From positions 1 through 44,115 of the forward strand of contig CAIVDB010000124.1 in NCBI GenBank assembly GCA_903904545.1: DNA of 44,115 bases, given 5' to 3'. The notes under the pieces are model-generated. The model made no database searches and had not been told where the DNA came from. It worked only from the letters and a program-made list of their open reading frames with translations. This stretch comes from an uncultured bacterium (lineage in GTDB: Bacteria; Patescibacteria; JAEDAM01; Absconditabacterales; Absconditicoccaceae). This document shows positions 37,151 to 44,115 of this stretch, in pieces; position 1 is the first letter of the stretch; every line of letters starts with the position of its first letter. The position numbers and the translations under genes are program-made.

Positions 37151-37843
37151 ATGAAAAGAGTATTGAATTCATCCAATACGGTTTTGTTCTGTCTCGCCGT
37201 TTTCTTTGTGCTGAGCTTGTACGAAGAAGAAAAAACAGGAATCATCTCATTTTTTTTATCTACAGTATTGTGGGTGAAAGAAATCTTCCAGGGGCAACCT
37301 TCCTGGAGACTTACTCCGTTCTGTGGGTTCGCGCTGATCATTGGCATGATATTACCTAAGGTCCCAAGATACCTAACCCTGAGAGTAAAAACGCCAACTT
37401 ATATTGCCTCAATTTTTGGAGGTATCTTCGGCGTTATAGGAGGTCTTCTTATTGGCGTGATTGGGGGTGAAATAATCGATCATAGTACTGGGGAAACGGC
37501 TAGTATAATAACGATGATTGTCGCTGTTTTCTTTACAACAGGTCTGGCTTTAACAGTAGGGAGTTGTGCCGCCGGAATGAGTGGAGGCTATCAGTGCGCA
37601 AGTCACAATGTATCTGAAAAGGAGGTAACTGTAGTTGAAATAATGACGATGAACTTGTCATTAATAAGCATTACCGCAGGGTATATTATAGCTACGGGGA
37701 ACTCCTCCATAGTATTCCTCTCCATAGGAGTGGGAGTAATAATAAGAAGCTTATATGAGGGAATCTATTGGAGTATCGCAACAATAGGGCGGTATTTCAA
37801 ATGGAGTATCGCAACAATAGGGCGGTATTTCAAAACTATTTAA
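37151..37843 (+). CDS. Small polytopic membrane protein, paralog of the protein at 856
   Basis: 230 aa, ATG at 37151, TAA at 37841-37843, no UGA. About five membrane helices: 12-26, 50-70, 82-105, 118-140 and 165-195. Shares with the product at 856 the motifs YEEEK, LWVKE, SWRLTPF, FALI and the Gly-rich helix GVIGGLLIGVIGGE. It differs at the C-terminus, where an 11-residue unit WSIATIGRYFK occurs twice because of a perfect 33-bp tandem duplication (37769-37834). Followed 3 bp later by a strong terminator, so it is a single-gene unit. Function unknown. Confidence 0.75.
   Translation: MKRVLNSSNTVLFCLAVFFVLSLYEEEKTGIISFFLSTVLWVKEIFQGQPSWRLTPFCGFALIIGMILPKVPRYLTLRVKTPTYIASIFGGIFGVIGGLLIGVIGGEIIDHSTGETASIITMIVAVFFTTGLALTVGSCAAGMSGGYQCASHNVSEKEVTVVEIMTMNLSLISITAGYIIATGNSSIVFLSIGVGVIIRSLYEGIYWSIATIGRYFKWSIATIGRYFKTI
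37769..37834 (+). repeat. Perfect 33-bp tandem duplication inside a gene
   Basis: Two identical 33-bp units (37769-37801 and 37802-37834), in frame, each coding WSIATIGRYFK at the C-terminus of the membrane protein. Confidence 0.9.
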
Positions 37844-37846
37844 ATA

Positions 37847-37871
37847 AAGCCTGGGATTTCCCAGGCTTTTT
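37847..37871 (+). terminator. Rho-independent terminator
   Basis: Perfect stem AAGCCTGGG / CCCAGGCTT with ATTT loop and T3 tail, directly after the TAA of the preceding gene. Confidence 0.85.
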
Positions 37872-37899
37872 AGTAATAGTTTTTTCATCAGAAATTTTC

Positions 37900-37928
37900 T
37901 TGTAAGCTTTATAAAAAAATTGTGTATA
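37900..37928 (+). promoter_or_regulatory. Possible promoter TTGTAA-17-TGTATA
   Basis: TTGTAA at 37900-37905 and TGTATA at 37923-37928, spacer 17 bp, upstream of the gene at 38009. Moderate match only. Confidence 0.4.
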
Positions 37929-38008
37929 AAACACTTTTTATTTGAAATCTTGGTTAGTTTTCGTACACTGCAGAAAGATGTTCTCTTTATTTTTGTTATG
38001 AACGACGG

Positions 38009-38497
38009 ATGTTCGTGTATATATATCAGTCAGTGCAGCACTTTTTCGATGGGGGACTGCTTATGTATCCTATCTTCATTATTATGATCGTTGGACTTAT
38101 CATCCAATTGACTAAAGTTACGATAGATATTATTAGATATAAGCGTTTCTATATCGGCCACTTATTCTCTTCAGGAGGATTTCCATCGTTTCATACTGGA
38201 CTCTCAAGTAGTGTAACTATGCTCGTCTTACTCGACCAGGGATTTGGAAGTATGATGTTCGCTATCGTATTTGCTTTCAGTCTTTTGTTCGCATATGATG
38301 CGATGAATCTCAGATATGAAGCAGGACAACATGCACATTATATCAACGATTTGAGGTTTGAATTACAAGGCGTTTTACAAAAAAAGGAAGGGACACTCAA
38401 AGAAAGAATTGGACACACTCCACTAGAAGTTGCGGGAGGAGTTATTTTTGGATCATTGCTTACATTTTTGATTTATTATCGATGGTATATTGCATAG
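38009..38497 (+). CDS. Divergent PAP2 family (DUF212) membrane protein
   Basis: 162 aa, ATG at 38009 to TAG. The DUF212 pattern is complete: SSGGFPSFHTGLSSSVTML (family S-G-G-M-P-S-S-H), FAFSLLFAYDAMNLRYEAGQ (family Y-D-A-x-G-V-R-x-x-x-G), a short coil and IGHTPLEVAGGVIFG (family L-G-H-T-P-x-E-V-x-x-G). About four membrane helices. These proteins resemble PAP2 phosphatases, and the family lacks part of their catalytic set; the role is unknown, perhaps in lipid-phosphate turnover. The Ser of P-S-S-H is F here (PSFH), a slight deviation. Followed immediately by the heptanucleotide array. Confidence 0.85.
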   Translation: MFVYIYQSVQHFFDGGLLMYPIFIIMIVGLIIQLTKVTIDIIRYKRFYIGHLFSSGGFPSFHTGLSSSVTMLVLLDQGFGSMMFAIVFAFSLLFAYDAMNLRYEAGQHAHYINDLRFELQGVLQKKEGTLKERIGHTPLEVAGGVIFGSLLTFLIYYRWYIA

Positions 38498-38503
38498 AAA
38501 AGA

Positions 38504-38995
38504 ATTGAGAATTACGAATAACTAATAACGAATAACGAATAACGAATAACTAATAACGAATAACGAATTGAGAATTACGAATAACTAATAACGAATAACG
38601 AATTGAGAATTACGAATAACTAATAACGAATAACGAATAACGAATAACTAATAACGAATAACTAATAACGAATAACGAATAACGAATAACGAATAACGAA
38701 TAACGAATAACGAATAACGAATAACGAATAACTAATAACGAATAACGAATAACGAATAACGAATAACGAATAACGAATAACGAATAACGAATAACGAATT
38801 GAGAATTACGAATAACTAATAACTAATAACGAATAACGAATAACGAATAACTAATAACGAATAACGAATAACGAATAACGAATAACGAATAACGAATAAC
38901 GAATAACGAATAACGAATAACTAATAACGAATAACGAATAACTAATAACCAATAACCAATATACGAATAACCAATAACCAATAACCAATACACCA
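38504..38995. repeat. Long AATAACG/AATAACT heptanucleotide tandem array
   Basis: About 490 bp made of 7-bp units AATAACG and AATAACT, broken several times by an AATTGAGAATTACG insert (near 38505, 38568, 38600 and 38797), so higher-order units exist. The last units degenerate to AATAACCA before the ftsQ-like gene. It fills the only gap of more than 500 bp in the window; an open frame on the minus strand across it is an artefact of the repeat. Confidence 0.95.
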
Positions 38996-39041
38996 ATTCC
39001 CAATTCCCCAATACAATTTACACTTCACAATCTTTCCTCCC

Positions 39042-39881
39042 ATGATAAAATTTGTCAGCACGAGACCTATAAAAAAGATACAGAGGACCAGGGAATATAC
39101 AAGCAATCCCACACGTCAGGGTCTTACGAAGAAAAAGAAAATCCCGCTCAAGACGATCTGGATTATTTTTATTAGTTTTACACTTATTTACTGAGGATTC
39201 TTACTCTTTAGATCTACCTTATTAAACACAACATATATTATTACCAAAGTACAATATTACGTCAATGATATGAAGACCTATACCAATCTATTGCTCTACA
39301 AAGAAATAAGTACTCAGATCAAAAAGGAAAATTACAATGTTATCCGTTTCCAGAAAAATGATCTCCTCGCTAAGCTACAAGAGAAATATCCATTTGTCAA
39401 AGATATAACTATCACATTTATCACAGACAATGCTGTAAGGGTCAATCTTATCTTTCAAGAACCAGAATTGATTATCAGAAACCAACAACAAAAATATGGA
39501 GTATTTCGTGGACATACATTTCTTCTTGCGCCAGAAGATCTTCTGGGAACAGGAACAAAAATCTTAGATCTCCCCTGATACTTAAGCGGACAATATGCAA
39601 TGACAGGATTCTTCTTTAGACAATCTGCAGATACCCTTATCCAACAAGTAGATCTCATCTATCAAGGATTCCCCAAATTAGAACGTGTGGAATATCTTCC
39701 AGGGGGAGAGAGGACAATTGTTTATCTAAAAAATCAACGTATCTATCTCAATAATTTAGGAAACATCGCAGAGCAGATCAGTGCTTATATGCTCTTAAAA
39801 AAATATTATCCCGAGACAACAATTTTGAAAGAAATCGATATCGGAAGCTTGGAGAAAGATAAATTAATCGTAAGAAAATAA
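39042..39881 (+). CDS. ftsQ: FtsQ/DivIB-like cell division protein
   Basis: 279 aa, ATG at 39042, UGA codons as Gly (for example in LIYGGFLLF), TAA at 39879-39881. A basic cytoplasmic N-terminus of about 40 residues is followed by one membrane helix (TIWIIFISFTLIYGGFLLF, about 42-60) and an extracytoplasmic POTRA-like domain (KYPFVKDITITFITDNAVRV, then LIFQEPELIIRNQQQKYGVF), then a beta domain rich in Tyr. This order is that of FtsQ/DivIB, which links early and late divisome proteins. Sequence identity to the family is weak, so topology carries the call. It follows the repeat array and precedes sufS. Confidence 0.72.
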
Positions 39882-39943
39882 AAAAGTGCAAAAAATACCC
39901 ATTACCACACATTACGACTTCATTACGTGAACGAGGTGAACAT

Positions 39944-39987
39944 ATTACCATGGTAATGTATAGTAATGTGTTCCGGCTAGCCGGAAC
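39944..39987. repeat. Two perfect palindromes between ftsQ and sufS
   Basis: ATTACCATGGTAAT (39944-39957) and GTTCCGGCTAGCCGGAAC (39970-39987) within a longer run of TTAC/GTAA words from 39898 to 40008. The second may act as a terminator or regulatory stem. Confidence 0.6.
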
Positions 39988-40053
39988 GTAAAGGATAGTA
40001 ATGGCTTGTAAATTAGAAAAAGGCATCATCCTTTTATTATTTAGATTCCGATT

Positions 40054-41256
40054 ATGAACAAGAGCGATTTTCCTATATTTGCCAATAATCCATGATTGAT
40101 CTATTTGGACAATGCCGCATCGACACAGAAACCTCAGTATGTTATCGATGGGGTAAGTGCATTTGTTGCTTCTTCCTATGCAAATATTCATAGAGGTCTC
40201 TATAGCATTTCAGAAAAATCAGAAGAGCTCTACTATGCCTCCAAGACGAAATTCGCTCAATTCATCAATGCAAAATCCAGTGAAATTATCTACTCTTACA
40301 ATGCAAATTATTGCATCAATTTGCTTGCACAATCACTTTGTACTTCCAAAAAATTGGGAAAAGGTGATGTAGTGCTTCTTGGTATCTGGGATCATCATGC
40401 CAATATTGTCCCTCGACAAAGTTTAGCTCAGGAATATGGATTTACGATCAGATTTATTGCAAGTACCGATAATTACGAAATTGATTGGGAAGATTTTGAT
40501 CGTCAATATACCCCAGAAGTGAAAGTCGTTTCTTGTGCTCATGTCTCCAACGTGACCGGGGCAATCTACGAGGTAGATCAGATCAAATCTCGTTTGAGAC
40601 CAGACACTTTCTTTATGATAGACGGCTCCCAGGCCATTCCTAATTTTTCTGTCGATGTAATGGCGCTGGGTTGTGACGCTTACGTCAGTACTGCACATAA
40701 ATTGATGGCCTATACCGGACTCGGCATGCTCTATCTCCAGAAACAACATATCAAAACTTTACGCCCGCTCATTGCCTGAGGTGGATCGATTTCCGATGTA
40801 GATACCGAAGGCTATACGATTTCTAACACCGCTTCCAGTTTCGAGGCAGGGACACCCAACATCATCGCTGCAGTCAGTTTACTCAAAGCATTAGAATATA
40901 TCGAGCAGCAGGGGGGTATGGAGGCGATTTGGGCCCATGAACAGCGTTTAGTCCACTATGCCTTAGCTAAATTCAAAGCTTTAGAAGATCAAGGAAAGCT
41001 TCATTTGGTAGGACCGTATCTTGCAGAAAAAAGAGTCTGAGCTTTTTCATTCGTTTTGCCCGAAGAAAAGAACACCTCGAAGATCGGAGAACTGTTTGCT
41101 GCCCAAAATATCTGCGTCCGCTGTGGCGGACATTGTGCATATCCTTTGCACAAATCTCTTTATCTTGCCGGGACCTGTAGGATGAGTGTCTATGGCTACA
41201 ATGACGAGGGCGATATTGATAGATTTTTTGAGATATTGGAGGGGATAATGAAATAA
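40054..41256 (+). CDS. sufS: Cysteine desulfurase SufS
   Basis: 400 aa, ATG at 40054, three UGA codons as Gly, TAA at 41254-41256. PLP enzyme that moves sulfur from cysteine to Fe-S scaffolds. Family features: LIYLDNAASTQKPQYVIDG, DHHANIVPRQSLAQE, VVSCAHVSNVTGAIYEVDQI, DGSQAIPNFSVDV, the PLP-binding Lys in STAHKLMAYTGLGMLY (K216), and the active-site Cys in RCGGHCAYPLHKSL (C361). Length matches SufS. The position usually held by an S-G/S-H-K is T-A-H-K, a mild change. No SufB, C, D or U gene is in the window, so its partners must lie elsewhere. Confidence 0.93.
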
Positions 41257-41285
41257 AATAATTAAAAATTTTATAAGCTTCGTAA

Positions 41286-41306
41286 GGTACGGTTTAAAAC
41301 CGTACC
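41286..41306. repeat. Palindromic repeat, third copy of the GGTACG family
   Basis: GGTACGGTT / AACCGTACC with TTCGTAA and CCTACAA flanks, between sufS and the giant gene. Homologous to 22997 and 32356. Confidence 0.7.
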
Positions 41307-41380
41307 CTACAACAACAAAAATCAATAAACATATTAAATAGATAATGTCAACACAAGTGGGTCGAAAGATGCTACTTTTT

Positions 41381-41409
41381 TTGTAAAAAAAGCAATTGCG
41401 GAGTATACT
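41381..41409 (+). promoter_or_regulatory. Promoter TTGTAA-17-TATACT
   Basis: TTGTAA at 41381-41386 and TATACT at 41404-41409, spacer 17 bp, 28 bp before ATG at 41438. Confidence 0.55.
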
Positions 41410-41437
41410 TGAGATAGGATTTTACTCTTCATAAATC

Positions 41438-44115
41438 ATGATGATACCAACGCCAGGGAATCAACAGCAAAAAACGATCGAAACACCCACAACTCCAATT
41501 GAAACGGTTGAGGAACAACCAGAGGGAATGGAAAAGATCAAGGCAGATATTGCTTTACTCAAAAAAGAACATGAACTCTTGCAGATCAAGCAAGCAGATT
41601 TTGAAAAAAATAAAACCAGCCTTCCCAAGGAAGAAACTGAGAAGATAAAAAAGGAAATTATCGATGAACAAACCAGAATAGAAGGAAAGAAAAGAGAAAT
41701 TTTGGAGACAATTAAACAAACCAAACAAGAACTTGCAAGCCTCAAAGGAACTGTAGAAACATGAAGTACAACAACAGATTTAGATACCTTAGAAAAAGAA
41801 GTCCAAGCAATCACGGTCGAGAAACCAAGTCGATTCGGTAAAGCACGAGAAACAACAAAAAACTTTGTGAGCGACCATAAACAAGGACTTATGATAGGAG
41901 GTGCAGTGATTGGCGGATGGATGCTGATCAGAAGTTTATTTAAGAAAAAGAATAAAGAGACGTCCCGACGAAAGAAACCATTGCTTTGGGCAGGGGGAAT
42001 CTTCTGAGGTATTATGGTCTGGAAAAATCGAGATAAAATAAGTAATTGGTTAGGATTTGAGAAAACTAAGAATCCAGAAAAACCAGAAACCTATGATGAT
42101 TATGATAGCTTGCCTGAAGAAGCAAAAGTAAAATATCGTTCTCTTTCTTCTGATATAGATACTGCCACGGATGATAAGTTTGAACCTGTATTTTCGGACG
42201 ACTCAAAAAGTGATTTAGAGAAAAAATCTGCGATCATATTTTGACTAGATAGAGAATCTAAGAATTTAAAAGACTTTGCAAGTGATGATACGCTCGATTA
42301 TATCGAGGACGAAACTACAGATGGTATAGTAGATAAGATAGGAAATTGGGGAAAAACAAAGATACATAATATTGTTGGACCTTTTTTATCAACAGTTGCC
42401 TCCTTCAAAACTTTTGCTCCAAAGTTTCTTACTTCACCAGTAGAAGCACTAAATGAACGATTGAAATGATGAACACCAGGTGAACGTGAAAAACAGTTAA
42501 GCTCATTTTACAAAGAGTACATCAATATCATCAATTATGTAATAGAAAAAAAGAGAGTGCTCAAAGAAAGGTTGGCGAAAGAAAAAATAATGGGGAAAGC
42601 TCATATTAATGAAGCAACCACAGCAGCTCAAGAATCAGCAATTCAAGAGCAAATAGAAAATGATGAACGGAATGATTCAGTTATGGAGAAATTTTTTAAA
42701 GATCATAAGTTAGCAGATATCCCATGATTATGTAAAGAATATGGCATAGATCCAAGCATGATATCCAAAGAGACCAAAGAGTTTCAAGACGATTTAGAAG
42801 ATGATAAAAATGATATCCTCCAAAAGGAGGACGACGGAACTACGGCAATTACAAGGGCTGAAACAGACTTTCTTGACGGAACCTTAGACGAAGAATCGAA
42901 AAAAGAACTTATAGAAGTGTGTGATGATCTTTTGGACGATGGGTTTGGAAAAGAAGAAGGTATGGGATTTTTCTGAGCATATACCCATCTTATCACAGAT
43001 ATTTTCAAATGAAATGAGGCAGTAGGAAAATCATATATGACGATGACACATACTACAGAACAGATCGCGGAGATCAAAGCAACCCTTACGGGGTATATTC
43101 AAAGACTTAAGTCAGGAACATTTAGTAAACAAGATCTCACTGATCTCAAAGAACAGAGCGATGCGTTTTTTAAGATGAAAAATAAGTACGAAGAATCTAT
43201 TCGTAATACGGATGATATGTCTCATTGAATGCAATCTAATACAATGAAATTATTGTGATTGCCGTATTATGCTATGTTAGATATAGGAAAAGCATTCTGA
43301 CACGGAAAAACAAATTCATGGCGAGAAAGAATTGGCTGTGGACTCTGAGGAATGTATTTTTCTGGACAAACACTCTATCTTCTCTCGAAGGTAGGATCTC
43401 ATAAATCGATTCCATGAGCAATATTAAAGCCAATTGCATGACTTGTAGGAAGAACAGGAATAGAGATAGGAAAGCTCCCCATCACCTTGGCATATAAGGG
43501 AGTACAACTCCTTACAGGAAGATCATATATGACAAGTATGTGACGAACAAGATATCTAAAGAATGCAAGTCATCTTACGGCAATAGAGAAAGAAACACTT
43601 TTAAAATATGCTTTCCTAGATGGACAGGTTTCAGAATCAGGATTATTACGTTCAATGGAAAGATTAAATATTTCAGAAAATGGAAATTTGAAGACAAGCT
43701 TAGATGGCGTACTAGAAAGATGGTGACTAAAAGAGGGCAATCAAAGAGAATTATTTAAGAAATATTGAAAGAATAAAAATATAAGGGGCTTATTGGTAAC
43801 GGAGCAGCCAAACACAGCATTAAAATTTTGGGAAAAAGCAAAATATACATTTAGAGATTCAAAATTAAAATTAGAAATGAGTTTTAATGCTGATAATTTT
43901 GCTAAACTTCAGAAAATAGAAGAGAATATACAGAAGGTTTGAACAGGAACTAAGGAAAGAATGTTTTGGGAAATGTTTATGGAGAATACAAAGACCTTAG
44001 ACAAAGTGGATGATTTCATGAAAAATAAGAGACTTATGGGAGTGTTGACAGAAATATGAAATACAAGTGATGACTATGCTAAATTATCAAAGATATTAGG
44101 TAAAAATTTCCATAA
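41438..44115 (+). CDS. Giant coiled-coil and membrane protein, 3' end beyond the window
   Basis: At least 892 codons open from ATG at 41438 to the window end, with about 22 UGA codons as Gly and no TAA or TAG in frame. Layout: a Pro/Thr-rich start, a long coiled coil (about residues 30-150, e.g. EKIKKEIIDEQTRIEGKKRE), two short hydrophobic segments (near GLMIGGAVIGGWMLI and LLWAGGIFGGIMVW, 147-200) separated by KKKNKETSRRKK, an acidic region, further helical stretches (ERLKKEK-type, DDLEDDKNDILQKEDD), and a Gly-rich hydrophobic area around residues 600-700 (GLPYYAMLDIGKAFGHGKTN, LPITLAYKGVQLLTGRSYMT). Not recognised. Such oversized proteins in CPR bacteria are often surface- or host-associated, but that is only analogy. 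Confidence 0.75.

Noticed and set aside
38504..38995. CRISPR array or a repetitive protein gene (minus-strand frame with RYSLFVI repeats)
   Set aside because: Units are contiguous 7-mers with no unique spacers, and the peptide repeat is only the translation of a 21-bp multiple of the heptamer.
43540..43758. 72-codon plus-strand ORF near the window end
   Set aside because: Out of frame with the giant gene that covers the region, and very rich in Lys/Arg as expected of a shadow frame.
1..44115. tRNA or rRNA genes, transposases and integrases
   Set aside because: I looked for T-loop GTTCGA-type motifs with acceptor stems, rRNA landmark sequences and DDE or tyrosine-recombinase motifs and found none that hold up; the palindromes with TTCGCGAA are simple hairpins.

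Overview
The window reads coherently only if UGA codes for glycine (genetic code 25). With UGA as a stop, uvrA, murE, rsmE, sufS, the nuclease-repair and cell-wall genes all break into pieces, each break falling on a glycine, for example the first Gly of the second Walker A of UvrA, the Gly of the RuvX D-x-G motif and the three Gly of a NUDIX motif (UGA UGA UGA). This code is known from the Patescibacteria/CPR lineages Gracilibacteria and Absconditabacteria (SR1), so the DNA most probably comes from one of these small, AT-rich, host-dependent bacteria. All coordinates below use UGA = Gly and TAA/TAG as the only stops.

Layout. 1-3.4 kb: two short hypothetical genes, a small membrane protein with its own promoter, then two type IV secretion pilin-like genes and a TraC-like N-terminal protein. 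3.5-6 kb: a DUF1846 protein on the minus strand and two unknown genes on the plus strand. 6.1-10.75 kb (minus): UvrA, a DUF1653 protein, a MazG-like pyrophosphohydrolase and a lipoprotein with a lysozyme-like motif. 10.9-12.5 kb (minus): three gene cassettes of small membrane proteins whose promoter-leader-terminator junctions are copies of each other; one is broken by an in-frame TAA. 12.5-16.8 kb (minus): two large paralogous VirB6/TrbL-like polytopic proteins, probably the channel part of the same DNA-transfer or secretion machine as the pilins. 17-20 kb: TsaB, RuvX and a divergent NUDIX protein (+), DUF58 and DUF2177 proteins (-). 20-21 kb: three tiny membrane proteins with individual promoters and terminators.

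21.1-32.3 kb is the most striking region: six consecutive same-strand paralogs of 571-612 residues, each built from an N-terminal zinc-ribbon-like module, two Cys-rich repeat blocks each closed by a conserved N-K-x-Y-x-I-x-N helix motif, and a C-terminal zinc ribbon ending in a CYNKEIYG-type tail. I know of no assigned function for them.

32.4-41.3 kb: a HEPN (AbiU2-like) protein, a short Mur ligase, a small membrane protein, RsmE, a secreted CAP-domain protein, a paralog of the first membrane protein, a divergent-PAP2 protein, an approximately 490-bp heptanucleotide tandem array, an FtsQ-like protein and a SufS cysteine desulfurase. 41.4 kb to the end: the first 892 codons of a giant coiled-coil/membrane protein that runs off the window. 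Intergenic DNA is rich in palindromic elements and in runs of imperfect 5-8 bp repeats. I saw no tRNA, rRNA, CRISPR array, transposase or integrase.
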